A stretch of DNA of 64,000 nucleotides from Onthophagus taurus (GCF_036711975.1 NC_091972.1:18915001-18979000), one strand, 5' to 3'; counted from the stretch's first letter, positions 1-13,403 are shown. Program-made: numbers and translations. The notes: generated from the sequence alone by a model not told the origin.

Positions 1-245
1 TCCCCTTTGTCACCAGTAATCGAAGAATTAGTGGAAACAAAAGCTATGGTTTCATTACGTAGATGACACCACTGTGATCAGGCGGCATGGAAAAGAGCGT
101 CTCCAGAAGTTCTTATACTACCTGAACTCGCAACACCTCGTGATCAAATTTATCGTGGAAAAGGAAGTTGCTAAACAGTTACCATTTCTGGATGTCTTGG
201 TCTTCAAACGCACGACAATACCCGAAACTTTCTAGTTTTAGGTCT
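1..245 (+). pseudogene. Penelope-like element reverse transcriptase fragment
   Basis: One frame reads PLSPVIEELVE, resembling the SPLSPVIANL segment of Penelope-like RTs. After a one-base frame change near 50 the next frame reads YVDDTTVIRRHGKERLQKFL and then LPFLDVLVF, the YVDD catalytic motif and following conserved block of that family. The fragment is only ~80 codons long, is frameshifted and has no GIY-YIG endonuclease. Closely related pieces follow esterase genes A (13531-13800) and B (26440-26735). This copy is therefore probably the 3' flank of another esterase gene just left of the window (inference). Confidence 0.8.
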
Positions 246-249
246 GGTT

Positions 250-2067
250 AATTTTAATGTTCTCTTCATCTAAAATATTTTCAGATTTCTAGCACTTCCG
301 GTTATACCGGAAGTCGCCACCTACTTTATTTTTTTAAATGGAACACCCTGTATATTTTTACATATTTGGATTTGTCTGTTTTGAAAGTTTATAAATAACT
401 TTACTTTTTGCAATTTGAACCAGCAATTCTCGAGTTATTCGAATTTTTCTAGAAAAATTTGCTCCAGCGGACATTTGTTCAAAAAATCATAGAACACTCA
501 ATTTTTGAGATATCAATTTAGGATTCAGAACATGCTTAAACAACATAATGGAGTATGTTTTGGTGACGAGAACGGCTGTCTAGATCGTTTGGTCACTTTA
601 CTATCATACGTTAACTTTTCGAAATTTGGAAGCACCATAACTTCATTTTTTTAAATGGCACCCCCCATATTTTATTACTTAGTTGTCTTCGGCGTCTCAT
701 TTTACATCTTTTATATTCCATATGTCCTATGCCTAACATTAATTGTTTGAGAAACAATTAGGGTTTTTTGAAAAATGCTCACATATCATATGGATATTAA
801 CCTAGTGTGCCATGGAAAACAAATGTTTAATGACTTAACTGATAAACGTCAAAGTCTAATTTAGGTTGTTTGATGCTTGTGAGTCTAAAACCAGTTAAAA
901 TGGATATTAATAACGTAAATAATGTTTATACAAATAAAGAAATCCATAATTTATTTTTTGTGCACGAAAAGTGCGACAAAGTTCTTAGTAGAACTTGCAG
1001 AATGTTTAATGAAAATTACCCACATATATCTCCGATGACAAAAGGTAAATTTAGAGGAATAGAAGCATATTTTTTGCATTTACGAATTAATCACGTGTTC
1101 AACTGACCAAAAAATGTAGTAGATAATGCAACGGAAGAGGTGAATACCTTGGCTTATTTCTAGCCCAGTCCCAACACCTCAATTCGAGCTGCCAAAGAAG
1201 ATCTGGGAATCATACTACGAACTTTGTCGCTCTTTTCATGCAAAAAAAATAAATTAAAAATTTCTTGATTTGTGTAAATATTACTTTCGTTATTGTTATC
1301 GATTTTAACTCGTTTCAGTACTTATATTAAGGGACATAACAGATAATTATTAGCTCACATGCATCAAGTGACGTAAACAAGTGAGTCTTTGACAAGAACT
1401 CATTGAGAAGGCTTGTTTTTCATGGCACACTAGGCTAAATATATGATATGTGTGCATTTTTCAAAAAACCCTAATTATCTCCCAAACTATTAATATTAGG
1501 TATGGGTCATATGGGATATAAAAGATGTGTAATGAGACACCGAAGACGACTAAAAAATAAAATATGGGGGGTGCCATTTAAAAAAATGAAGTTATGGTAC
1601 TTCCAAATTTTGAAAAGTTAACGTGCCATAGTAAAGTGATCAAACGTTCTAGGCCGCAGTTCTCGGCACCAAAACATACTCCATCATGTTGTTTAAGCAT
1701 GTTCTCAGTCCTAAATTGATATCCCAAAAATTGAGTGTTTTCTGATTTTTTGAACAAATGTCTGCTGGAGCAGATTTTTCTAGAAAAATTCGAATAACTC
1801 GAGAACGACCGAATCAAATTGCAAAAAGTAAAGTTATTTATAAACCTTGAAAACAGACAAATCCAAATATGTAAAAATGTACAGGGTGTTCCATTTAAAA
1901 AAATAAAGTTGGTGGCGGCTTCCGGTATAACCGGAAGTGCAAGAAATCTGAAAATATTTTAGACGAAGAGACTAATTGATAATACTTAAGTCTGAATTCT
2001 CAAATTTTTATTTTCGCCAGAACCCCAGAAACGTCTAATGACCGGTCTCGCTGAGACACCCTGTATA
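250..2067. mobile_element. Long-inverted-repeat DNA transposon (mariner-like, decayed)
   Basis: Two arms of roughly 560 bp (about 255-825 and 1418-1975) are inverted copies of each other, with mismatches and small indels, around a ~590-bp core. The right arm continues ~90 bp further to a terminus reading CAGGGTGTCTCAGCGAGACC on the complement, followed by TA. The matching outer part of the left arm is missing, so the left end looks deleted into the Penelope fragment. Both arms contain the AAATGGAACACCCTG-type motif also seen in the 35240-40042 element. A DUF4817-like ORF in the core supports a Tc1/mariner relative. Confidence 0.75.
870..1106 (+). pseudogene. DUF4817-like N-terminal transposase remnant
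   Basis: This 78-codon ORF lies in the core of the long-inverted-repeat element. Its segment YTNKEIHNLFFVHEKCDKVL followed by FNENYPHISPMTKGKF resembles the N-terminal helix-turn-helix (DUF4817-like) region of mariner-type transposases. The conserved pattern is a Tyr/Phe-rich helix, a variable loop, then the ERFP-like motif. No DDE catalytic region follows, so it cannot encode a working transposase. The assignment rests on pattern recognition of a short region. Confidence 0.45.
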
Positions 2068-2227
2068 TACTATATTGATTTTTATTTCCTGTTAACCCAA
2101 ATAATTTAGCATTATTGTTCTCTTACACTTTGCTATCAGATGCGTCAATATCGAGAATACGTGAAAATGAAAATTAGATGAATTTGTTGTTTTATATTAC
2201 TCAATTTAAATATTACTCATTATAATC
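2068..2227 (+). repeat. Remnant of the esterase 3'-flank duplication unit
   Basis: The stretch around GTTAACCCAAATAATTTAGC and ATCAGATGCGTCAATATCGAG also occurs downstream of gene A (14937 on) and gene B (26981-27420). It marks the continuation of the duplicated 3' flank after the element at 250-2067. No gene is seen here. Confidence 0.6.
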
Positions 2228-3425
2228 AAACTCAACCGCAATAGGACTTTTTTTCATTGAATACAACTTTATTTATATCAGGTTTGTCATTAGCAAACTC
2301 ATTGCAACAATCCCAATACGATATATAAAATCTCTTGTCGCAGTTTCGTCTAGTTTTCTTCTCTTCGCTTGTAATTCATCATCACATTCATTACTAACAG
2401 AACTGTTGCTGTTATCACTTTCGATTATTAATTAAAGTGTCCTCTTTTTAATGCAAAAAGTCGTTTTGAAAAATCACTTTCAGTTCTTGAGAAAAAAATT
2501 TTTGAAATGATCGACAATTTTTTCGAATTTTTTAATTTTCGCCGATTAAGTTTTAAAAATTCGTATAAAATCCATTTATTGGAATATGAGTATGAAAGTT
2601 TCCCAACGTGTTAATAAAAGTGTCCTCTTTCCAATGAACAAACCCGTTTTGAAAAATAACTTTTAGTTTTTTGAGAAAACAATATTTGAAGTTTTGATAA
2701 AATTTGCGTGGTTGCAATTTTCATCGATAACTTGCAAAATTCGCTATAAAATTAATTTCTTGAAGAATTCTTGTAGAAATATCACAGATTATTAATTAAA
2801 GTATCCCCTTTTTAATGCAAAAAGCCGTTTTGAAAAATCACTTTTAGTTCGTGAGAAATAAATTTTTTAAATAATCGACAATTTTATCGAGTTTTGCAAC
2901 TTTAGTCGATTAAGTTTTAAAAATTCGTATAAAATCCATTTCTTGGAATATGAGTATGAAAATTTCCCAAAGTGTTAATAAAAGTGTCCTCTTTCCAATG
3001 AACCAACCCGTTTTGAAAAATAACTTTTAGTTTTTGAGAAAACAATAATTGAAGTTTTGATAAAATTTTCGATGTTCAATTTTTATCGATAACTTTCATA
3101 ATTCGCTATAAAATTCGCATTTCTTGAAGGATCCTTATGGAAATATCGCCAATTATTAATTAACGTATCCTCTTTGTAGAGTTGCTTCGTTAGTTAAATC
3201 GGCATCAAAAAGTTCATTTTGTATCTTGGATCCAAATAAGTTGATATATCTTATCAGCTTTCTTATTAATTTCATTTTTATTCAAATATCGCAATAATGC
3301 AATATAAATGCACCAGATATTATAACAATAATAGCCGGGGATAAATATGCCGGATAACCGGATATCCGGCCGAAGGGTATGCCGGTATCCGGCTTTTCGC
3401 AAAATCACTATCCGTTCCATCACTA
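2228..3425 (-). mobile_element. hAT deletion derivative with ~360-bp internal repeats (truncated)
   Basis: On the minus strand the element begins with TAGTGATGGAACGGATA at 3425, followed by CCGG-rich inverted motifs (CCGGATATCCGG). It then carries about two copies of a ~360-bp repeat (2430-3190) and a short hAT-transposase-like piece at 2260-2430. Three relatives lie at 27972-28993, 42432-43770 and 61042-62654. The far terminus present in the complete copies is missing, so this copy is truncated near 2228. Confidence 0.7.
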
Positions 3426-3429
3426 AAAT

Positions 3430-4418
3430 AGACCATTATAGTAAATACTTAGCTTAATAATAGCTTTGGAAAACACTCGTTCTGAAGGAAGTTCGTAAAT
3501 TTCTGGCAGTACATTTTTGTGACGCATCCAAAATTCAATTGGATTCTAAGTTCGTATTATAAGCGCAATCTCTAAATATTGTCTTACAATCAAAGGTGTT
3601 GACCTGTTTTTCAAAGTAGCAACTTCTTGATTAAAATGTTTTCTTCATCATCGATATTGTTAGTTACAGTTTCAATTGTCTGTTTTTCAACTGTCTCACT
3701 TTTATTTAGACGATCTATTTATTTAGACTTTTAATAGACGAGGCGTCTTCATTTTCATCATCACCAAATGCAGCTTTTTAAATATGGAATCTAAAAACGT
3801 TGCTTTAGCACAAAGTAGATTTTGATTCTAAGATACCAAGTCGCCTTCTAACATTATCTTGTAAAGCAAGATTTAAGCTTACCACAAGTAAGTTTAAACA
3901 ACAAAAACTAGTTAGTTAACAAGTTTTAAAGATTCTACACTGGTTGTTTTGTGAGTGCGGTTTTTCAGCGATTGCTGCAGACATCTTATAAGAGACATTC
4001 AATAAATTATGATAATTCAATAGTCATCATTTCAAATGGTTTCAACATGGGGACTAAGTCTGTCAACATATGCCGTTCTGTTGCTGTAATAAATTCTGGA
4101 TCTCGTGATAACGATGTTATAGCAGTTGGTAATTAAAGAAGAGTTCCATCTAGTAGACACATTTTGTTTCAGTTTTAGACTAGTTACTAATAAAAATGAT
4201 TTATTGCTGCCAGAAGTCCATATATCACTAGTTATAGCGACATGATCACAAATTTGATTATACATATGTGCTAGGTAACATTTTCGGAGATCATAACTTT
4301 CTGTCTGGTAGTTTATATAGTGGCTGTAGCTTTTTAGAGTGTTCCAAAAAACCAAGATTTTCTACAATTGATAAAGACGTTGTTGCATTGCTGAATATGA
4401 TGGAGTGTTCTGCAATTT
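3430..4418 (-). pseudogene. hAT (ZBED-type) transposase pseudogene
   Basis: Minus-strand translation across several frames gives hAT hallmarks in order. VAITSDIWTSGSNKSFLLVT lies at about 4235-4185, and NVSTRWNSSLI follows. Nearer 3450-3600 come IEFWMRHKNVLPEIYEL and PSERVFSKA, the C-terminal dimerisation region. Several frameshifts and at least one large internal deletion break the frame. The 5' part is separated by the non-LTR element inserted at 4419-9375. This is a fossil of an autonomous hAT, possibly a relative of the nearby deletion derivatives (inference). Confidence 0.7.
4403..4418. repeat. Target-site duplication, left copy
   Basis: GAGTGTTCTGCAATTT here is repeated exactly at 9376-9391, on either side of the non-LTR retrotransposon. 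Confidence 0.85.
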
Positions 4419-4638
4419 ATCTAATACGCATTTTATTGTTTTTAATATTTACAATTTTTATCCCCTTAATACATTCTAATATATATATTATTAGTATATT
4501 ATTTTCACCCTCTACCCTCTTCCGCCATTTCCATACCCTCGGCTCCTCGGCCCAATCATCCCCTCATCCTTCCCTTTGTCTCCTTACCCCCACAACCATT
4601 CTCATCCATCGTTTCCCCTCTCCCCCCTCTCCTAAGAT

Positions 4639-7496
4639 CTACCCTCGGTCCAACTCCTCCTCCCTCAACTCACTGCACCCATTCAACATATGTTCCAACG
4701 TTTCCCATTCCTCACTGCATAGCCTACACCACCTCTCCTCATCGGCCATCCAGTATCTGTTAGCTCTCTCCTCGTTTCCAAAACGGAACCTAGCCACCAA
4801 CTTCTTCCCTTCCTCATCTCCTTCCAATAACAAGTATCTAGGCAGCCCCTCCGTTATTATGTCCCTGTACCTTTCGTTATACCTCCCCTCTTTTATTTGT
4901 GTCCTTCTTTCCTGTCTCTGCACATCTCGGTCCCTATCTCTCAACTCCCTACCCACCCTTCGTCTACTATTTATCTCAGTTACCGAGTAGCCCGCTCGTC
5001 TATAATAGTTGTCTCTGTCTCCTTTCCCATATCTGATCTTTCCCTCTCTAATTTCCCTCCAACACTCCCCCAAGATCCCGCAGCTTGGCCTCCCTTCTAT
5101 TCTTTCTTCATATTTCGCTGCTCTCCTGCCCGCCTCCACTCTGACCTTATCCACCTTTACCTCTTCACTCACTATATACCCCGGTGTTTCTCTCGCCACC
5201 CCTAGCACCCATCTGCAGTATCTAGCTTGCACGTCCTCCAGCATTGCCTGCTCTCTCCATCCCCATACCTCTGCTCCATACATCATCACACTGCTAACTA
5301 GGCCTTCAAACATAATCTTCCTCGCTGCCACATTCCTTCCAAAAACTCTCTTCCCCCAACCCCATACTTGTCCCATCACCTTATTCGCCTTTTTTGCCAT
5401 AGCTATCACATGCGACCCCTCCCTGTTGTCCTCCCTGAACACATACCCCAAGTAAGTATACTCCCTAACCTCCTCGATTTCTTTTCCCTCCCATCTCCAG
5501 TTTTCTGTTCTTTTTCTCCCACCCTTACAAAACTTCATCATCCTTGTCTTCCCCACATTCACTTCCAGCCCCTTCCCTCTAAAATATCTTTCCAATGTCT
5601 TTATCATATCTTTTATCTCCGCCGCTTCTCTCGCCATGACCACGATGTCATCCGCGTATGCTAACATATGCACCTTTCTAGGAGTTCCGTGATCCCCCTC
5701 CTCCCCATCTCCTCCCACGACTTTCCCCTATCCACCTTATCAAAAGCCGCCTTCAAATCTATAAATAGGGCGTACAATTTCCCTCCCTTCTTATCCAGCT
5801 CTCTATCTGCCAGATGCTTCAACACGTACACGTTGTCGATTGCTCCCCTTCCTTTCCGAAAGCCTGCCTGCCCATCCGGCAAAATTCCCCCCAACTCCAT
5901 CTCCTCCTCCAGTCTTCCCAGCAGTATCTTCGTGTATACCTTGTATGCCGAGTCTAGTAGGTTAATTCCTCTGTAGCTCTCTACCCTTCCCTTATTACCC
6001 TTTTTATATACTGGGCAAATTACCCCCACTTTCCATCCCTCCGGAAACCCACCCCCTCTCCATACGCTATTCATCCCCTCCAACAACTTCACTCTCACCA
6101 CCCTTGATGCTTCCAACCATGCCTCGTTCTGGATCCCATCTTCCCCTGGCGCCTTTCCCTTCTTCAATCCCCCAAGCACTGCTTCCATCTCCTCTTCTGC
6201 TATCTCCTCTCCCCCATCTCCCTCATAGCCTCCCAAACCCGTTAGCCTCGTTTCAACCCCTCCCAATAATCCCATAAAGTAACTCTTCCAATCTGTCATG
6301 TGTATTTCGCTGGTTATCCTCTCCCTACCCTTCTTTCTCTTTTTCAGATACCTCCAGACCTCCCCTTCCCTTGTTATCCTTCTAATCTCTGCCGCCTCCT
6401 TCTCCCTCAGTTCTGTTTTTTTTCTACTGCATAACTCTCTGTATCCACTCCTGGCCTCCCTATATCTATCCACTCCTATCTTCCCCCGTCTCCACTGCCT
6501 CAACCTCCTTCTCGCCTCCCTCTTCGCCTTCCTACACTCGCCATCATACCAGTCGTTCCTCCCTACTCTACCGCCCCTACGTACACACTCCCTTTTCAGT
6601 GTTGCCTCCCGCACTACCTGAATAAGTTCTTCCCAACCATTGATCTCTTGTATCTTCTGTAGCCAAGTATCGAGGTTTCCCCTGTAGAATGCTACCCCCT
6701 CTTCAGACCAGTCTGTCCTGATGAACTTGCTCCCCAGTTCCGCTCGTCTTCTGCCGTCCACCCCCTTTACCTCCACCTCCAACGGTTGGTGATCCGACTC
6801 TACCGCTTCTCCCACTTTAAACCTTTCCACCCTCTCCCACATTTCCTGATCCACCAGTACATAATCAATCACAGATGTCCCCCTCGCCCCGATGTACGTA
6901 TACTCCCCTTCCTCTCCTTCCTCTTTATTTCCATTCAGTATCTCCCATCCGTTCTCCTCCACCCATCTCAGCATTTCTGTTCCTTCTCCATTCCGCACAG
7001 TATCCTTCGACCGCCGTCGTCCCTCCTCTCCCCATATCTCCACCATTCCCCCCTTCTCGCACACTCTAGCATTGAAATCCCCTCCCATTATTATATATTC
7101 CCCCGTCCCATCCCCCGCCATCTCATTCCATTGCTTTCTCGTCTCTTTCATTGACTTGCTATACACCGTAACTATCTGCACCGTCTCTCTCCCCCAGCTG
7201 ATCTGCCTTTTTACCATTCCCTTCTGCCTCTATCTCCCCTCCGTCTTACTCTCCTCCGTAATTCCTCTCGCTATTCCTGTTATAATACCCCCGCACGCTC
7301 TTCCTCTCTTACTTCTCCTCTCTGCAAACACGCAATTCCATCTATACCCTTCTGGCAACTTTCCCTCAATCATTGCCCACCCTCCTTCATCAACCCAGGT
7401 CTCCACCATACAAATCACCTCAAATCTCTTCAGATATTCCCAGAACTGCCCTCCCTTATTCGTAATCCCCGCTACATTCCAGAACACCATTTTCAA
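4639..7496 (-). pseudogene. Non-LTR ORF2: endonuclease and reverse transcriptase, disrupted
   Basis: ORF2 starts with an APE-type endonuclease (MVFWNVAGITNK, then MGGDFNARV and ESDHQPLEV). A basic linker and an RT follow (ALFIDLKAAFDKVDRG, LAYADDIVVMA). The C-terminus has the zinc-type motif CRLCSEEWETLEHMLNGC. Two lesions are visible. An in-frame TAG lies at about 7230, between TEGR and RQKG. An internal deletion near 5690 joins RRGIT to RKVHMLAYADD in another frame and removes the RT segment that holds QGCPLSP in the sister copy. The lost part is needed for polymerase activity, so this copy should be non-autonomous. Confidence 0.85.
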
Positions 7497-7531
7497 CCCC
7501 TCGCTCTTCTCCGGCTTCTCCCCTCCCCCGT

Positions 7532-9013
7532 CTAGTTTTTTGATAAAATCCCTTGCTGCCCTCTCTTCATGTCGTCATAATTAATACTTCTCTTCACCAA
7601 CTCCGCCGCTATCTGGTATTCCCCACAGTTTCTATCCCTCGTTTCGTGTCTGTCCTCCTTCCCCCTGGCTTTGCAGTTTGCACATACCGCCTCTCTCACC
7701 CTATTCCCACAGTTCTTAAACTCGTGGCCCTTTTCCGCACAATGCCCACATACCATCTCCGATTTGCAGAAACGTTGGAGATGTCCGAAACCCTGGCATC
7801 TGTAGCACCTCTTCACGTCTATGAAATCGTCAATTCTCAGTGACGACAACCCAATATATACCCTCCCAAACCTTGTAATCTCCCTTCTCACTCTCCCTGA
7901 CACTTCCATAACATAATTTACCACCCCCTTTTCCCTTCTGCCCGTCTTGAACAATATTCTGGCCTCGTTCTTGAAGTCATGCCAGCCTATCCCAATCCCT
8001 TGCTCAGTGTTTTTACCCCACAGCTGCTCCAATAATACCCCCTCGTTCATCTCTCTGTCCACATCATAGAGTATCACCTTAGGCCACACCATTGCTGGTT
8101 CCCGTATCGTTATGTCCTGGCCCCCGATCTTCTCCCTTACCAATTCAACATCCCTCCCCGAGTCTCCCTCTATTAATACTCTCTTGTTTTTCAGCTTGGT
8201 TACCCTTTTCAACTTCACGTCTTTCCAGGTGTCTTCTTTCTCTAGCTTCTTCACAACATCATTCTTCAATTCCGCGCTATCCACGATATTCTCCCCACCC
8301 TGAACTATGATGATGTTCTTGCTCGCAACCTTTCTCTCCCCCAGCCTTGCTCCATTACCGCCTGGGTCCACTTCGTTCCCCGCACCCCTCTTAACAGCTC
8401 TAGCGTATCCTTCGTATTCTCTATCCCCTGCTTCTTTCCAGGTCTCCAGCGCTTCTGCTATCTTTTTCTCGATCCTCTTCTCCATTTCTTTCATCTTTTC
8501 ATCGAAATTCTTTCTTTCCATTTCTTTCCCATTATCTTCCGCCATCGTCACCACAACTCTGGTTGCTGAGGCCTCTACTCTCCTAAAGATATCCATAATT
8601 CTTCGGCGCATCTCGTTAGGAATATCTCTGTGCTGCCCTGAGAGTTCAGTCTCTAGCTCTTCCCGGAGTTCGTGGATGTAACAGATTTCCCGCATTGCTG
8701 TTGTGCCCATACTCAACTGTTCCCTCTTCGATTCCCCCTTCCATGTACCCTCCGTGTCCATTCCCGAGGAAATCATGCTCATCGGTCTCTTGTATCTGGC
8801 CCCCATATACCCTATCTCTGTTTCCCCTTCTTCCTCCTCCCTGTCCCTCTTTCTCGAGTCCTCCGTTCCACTATGCGAATTCCCTCCTGTGGATCTCGTC
8901 TCCATATCCCCTGTTTGTTTCTCTACTGTGTCCGCACTCTCATCTTTCCCTACCCCTTTCTTCTTCTTTTCCCCTTCCATTTCCCTTACTACGTCCCTTA
9001 CCGCCTTTTTCAT
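7532..9013 (-). CDS. Non-LTR ORF1: Gag-like nucleic-acid-binding protein
   Basis: This intact 493-residue ORF precedes ORF2 by ~35 nt. The N-terminal half is charged, with a likely coiled-coil stretch (EKMKEMEKRIEKKIAEALE). The C-terminal ~90 residues hold consecutive CCHC-type knuckles: CYRCQGFGHLQRFC, CGHCAEKGHEFKNC and a third beginning CANCKARG. This matches ORF1/Gag proteins of insect non-LTR elements, which coat element RNA. The ORF is uninterrupted even though ORF2 is broken. Confidence 0.85.
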   Translation of the reverse strand: MKKAVRDVVREMEGEKKKKGVGKDESADTVEKQTGDMETRSTGGNSHSGTEDSRKRDREEEEGETEIGYMGARYKRPMSMISSGMDTEGTWKGESKREQLSMGTTAMREICYIHELREELETELSGQHRDIPNEMRRRIMDIFRRVEASATRVVVTMAEDNGKEMERKNFDEKMKEMEKRIEKKIAEALETWKEAGDREYEGYARAVKRGAGNEVDPGGNGARLGERKVASKNIIIVQGGENIVDSAELKNDVVKKLEKEDTWKDVKLKRVTKLKNKRVLIEGDSGRDVELVREKIGGQDITIREPAMVWPKVILYDVDREMNEGVLLEQLWGKNTEQGIGIGWHDFKNEARILFKTGRREKGVVNYVMEVSGRVRREITRFGRVYIGLSSLRIDDFIDVKRCYRCQGFGHLQRFCKSEMVCGHCAEKGHEFKNCGNRVREAVCANCKARGKEDRHETRDRNCGEYQIAAELVKRSINYDDMKRGQQGILSKN

Positions 9014-9375
9014 CCCCGTAACTTTACCCCACGCTTCTTCCTCCGCTTATCTTCTTCTCTCGTCCCTTTTATTTTCACCTTTCTTCCCTTTGGTTTCCTC
9101 TTTCTTTCTTCCATCCGGGCCTCTTGTACCCTGCGGCGATCTCACCAGAGATGATGTTGGTTTAAACACATCGCTTTCTTTGTCCCCCATATTATCTACG
9201 ATGGAACGTTCCCAAAATAGGACCGTCCCGCGAAATCCCGCTCTGAACGAGCCCTGAAACGGGTCGAGCCGCCGCAAAAAATAACCGGTCCACAAGAGAG
9301 CTCGCTAAGTTATCTGAATAAGGAACTAAATATTCTGTCCTGCTGACGACTAATCAGCTTTTTTTTACTTCCCGA

Positions 9376-9391
9376 GAGTGTTCTGCAATTT
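9376..9391. repeat. Target-site duplication, right copy
   Basis: Exact repeat of the 16 bp at 4403-4418, at the 5' boundary of the minus-strand retrotransposon. Confidence 0.85.
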
Positions 9392-9549
9392 TTGTAAACT
9401 TAATTCTATCGGTTATGATTGATTTTGATGTGGCGGAAACATGAGAGGACATTGTTTTCAATGTAAAAACTCTCTAACAAAAAAAAATTTCTAGCTATTT
9501 TTTTGCAGTTTTCATCGACAGAAGAAGAATGGAAATAACACGCAGCCGC

Positions 9550-9860
9550 TAGCAATGAGATTACGATCTGCTTGACAAAGGGTCATTCGGGAAATAAGCT
9601 TCATGACATGGTGCACAAACTGGCAAGGAAAGCTGCAGGCGAACCTCCGGGATCGCCAGAACCATTCATTGCCCCAACAATAAGGTCTTTAATAGAGCTT
9701 CAAAAAGAGGAAACACGTAAGAAGTTTCTAAACTACTGGGACAGGACACCAGGATGTCGCCAAGCCAAGGAGGCTCTGATGTACCCTGACCCTAAACTGC
9801 GTTATAGAGCATTGGTTGCGACAAGAGGAATTAATGCAGACAAGACCGTATAAATGGTGC
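9550..9860 (+). pseudogene. LINE RNase H-domain fragment
   Basis: The frame reads TKGHSGNKLHDMVHKLARKA and then KKFLNYWDRTPGCRQAKEAL. These match the end of a LINE-type RNase H domain (xKGHSGxxGNExADxLAKxA) and the segment after it. A homologous and better preserved stretch lies on the minus strand at 14127-14681 (WIKGHSG, KKFLNAWDKTPGC). Only ~90 codons remain. Confidence 0.7.
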
Positions 9861-9960
9861 TTAATGTTTTGTCGATGCCAAAAGATACATGGTGGCGTTG
9901 GCATTCTTGTAAAAAACGGCATAAGAAAAAAATGTAAAGCAATTTAGCATTGAACTACAC

Positions 9961-11200
9961 ATGGAAATAGTGGCAGTAGAGATTGTTAAGAGAGGTGTTG
10001 TTGTGATAGCGTTATATAGATCACCTAACGGCGACTTCCAAGTTTTTATAGATCAAATGACATCATATTCATTACAGCTTCTAGAAAAACACTACACAAA
10101 TCATAAGATACTCTTGGCGGGAGAATTTAATATTAACTTTTGTGAAGAAAGCAAGCGCAAAATTCAATTGACTGAATTGACTAATAGTTTCGGATTAACG
10201 TATATCTTTACATCGCCTTCAAGAGTAACGGACAGATCGGCACGCTGCATAGACAACGTTTTTAATAATCTATGCTCATCTGCACAAGTGTCTACGACCG
10301 TAAACTTGCACATATCCGATCATCATGGCCAGTTGTTACAAGTAATTGGTCACAACCATCACGCTGATGAGCAATATAAATATAAAAATATCGCAATCAC
10401 AAAATATAATAAGGAACAGAACATAAGCGATTTTAAATGGTCGTTGAAGTAGATACAGATGAATTTGCGAAGGAGAGCTATGATGTCTTCCACAATTAGT
10501 TTTTATCTGTTTAACGAATATTTTCCCGCAAGGCAAAAAAGAATTAGAATCACCAAGAGATATTACAGTAAACTTCCGCAATCCATATTAAAGAAGAAAT
10601 TGTTAGTTGAATCATTAGGCATGATCGCTGCAACTAAAAAGATACAGCTTCGTACGAAATATATGTATAAAGTATGCAAACAAGGGTATACATATGCAAC
10701 TAGTAAATGTTGAAAATAAACCGAATAGTGATGCTATAAATAATGCTAACAACAAAAACAAAAAAATATGGTAAGTAATCAACAAGGAAAGAATAAATAC
10801 AAAAAGAAAACCACAGAATGATGCAGATTTAAATGCAACTGAAACACAATCGTTACTTGTTGCTATTGAGATGCCATCTATACAACCTGAAGGATATGTA
10901 AAAAAATTGAATAAAAACAATATCAACTCTTATTTCTTTGCCCGATTGATGATCAAGAGATATTAAGTGTTATCTCGAATTGACTTCTCCTATTGTGAAA
11001 AAAGTTGCCAGCGAAAATGCTAAAGCACTAGCTATAATGTTCAATAAATGTGCCAAGGAAGGAACATTTCCTACTAAACTGAACGTTGCAAAAGTTACTC
11101 GGTTTCCTCAAGGATCCATACTTGGACCACTATTATTTATTATCTACATTAACAACCTACTAAAAAGCGTAGAGGGAGTAATTACTAAACTAATTTCCGA
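9961..11200 (+). pseudogene. Non-LTR retrotransposon remnant (endonuclease to RT)
   Basis: From 9961 a 163-codon ORF shows an APE-type endonuclease C-terminal half: VVVIALYRSPNGDFQVF, LLAGEFNINF, ARCIDNVF and HISDHHGQLL. Frames after it (10459-10713 and 10725-10975) look like the linker before the RT. At 10980-11180 come SPIVKKVASENAKALAIMFN and FPQGSILGPLLFIIYINNLL, the latter matching the PQGSxLGPLLFxxYIND RT block. RT motifs between these, and everything after, are deleted. It ends in the conserved upstream block of gene A. Confidence 0.75.
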
Positions 11201-11643
11201 AACTAAAGAGATAGAAAAAAAAACCTTACATATCATGATCTCGTTTTTCGAGAAACTGCTAATGTGTCACACTTAACTTTTGAAACAACATCTGTGAACT
11301 CATCCACTAAACTAGCGTTTGTCAATCATAATGATATGCATTTTAGAAACCAAATGCTTCTTTATTGATCAGCCACAAAGTCTAATTTTCATCAAATATT
11401 CCGCAAACTTTTTATGGTACTATCTTTTGAGTGTTTTGGTTTGATGTAAGAGTCGCTTCAGATGAATCTGATTATAATTCATTATCACTTGTAATGAATC
11501 TTAATACACAAATAGCTTACACACAAATAAATACGAACAGCTTGTTTTATTCAATCAATCTTATCCAAATGTATAATTAGTACACACTCGAAAAATATCT
11601 CTTATTATTTAACTCCCAAATCAAAGTAATAACATTAATAAAA
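11201..11643 (+). promoter_or_regulatory. Conserved 5' flank and proximal promoter of esterase A
   Basis: This block recurs upstream of genes B (23859-24491) and C (46198-46716). Shared landmarks are TGTGAACTCATCCACTAAAC, a run around GGTACTATCTTTTGAGTGTT, and the last ~60 bp before the ATG (ACACTCGAAAAATATCTC, then ATTTAACTCC and AAAGTAATAAC). Conservation right up to the start codon suggests the three genes share promoter elements, but recent duplication alone could explain it. I see no convincing TATA box. Confidence 0.5.

Positions 11644-13403
<1,760 letters not shown>

Larger units (their letters stand above)
4419..9375 (-). mobile_element. Nearly full-length non-LTR retrotransposon (APE-type, R1/I/Jockey group)
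   Basis: The element is read on the minus strand. It has a 5' UTR (9375 to ~9013), a Gag-like ORF1 with zinc knuckles (9013-7532), an ORF2 with endonuclease, RT and a C-terminal zinc motif (7496-4639), and a ~220-bp 3' UTR. A perfect 16-bp target-site duplication bounds it. Its plus strand is strikingly C/T-rich against the AT-rich surroundings. A second, 5'-truncated member lies at 31250-33679. The clade could not be fixed; no RNase H domain is seen. Confidence 0.88.

Noticed and set aside
4897-9257. Many long plus-strand ORFs (e.g. 6892-7584, 8703-9257) rich in Ser, Pro and Leu
   Set aside because: They are antisense shadows of the GA-rich minus-strand retrotransposon ORFs and show no domain.
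10336-10926. Hydrophobic minus-strand ORFs that might be membrane proteins
   Set aside because: They lie antisense to LINE endonuclease/RT debris, and AT-rich antisense frames often look hydrophobic.
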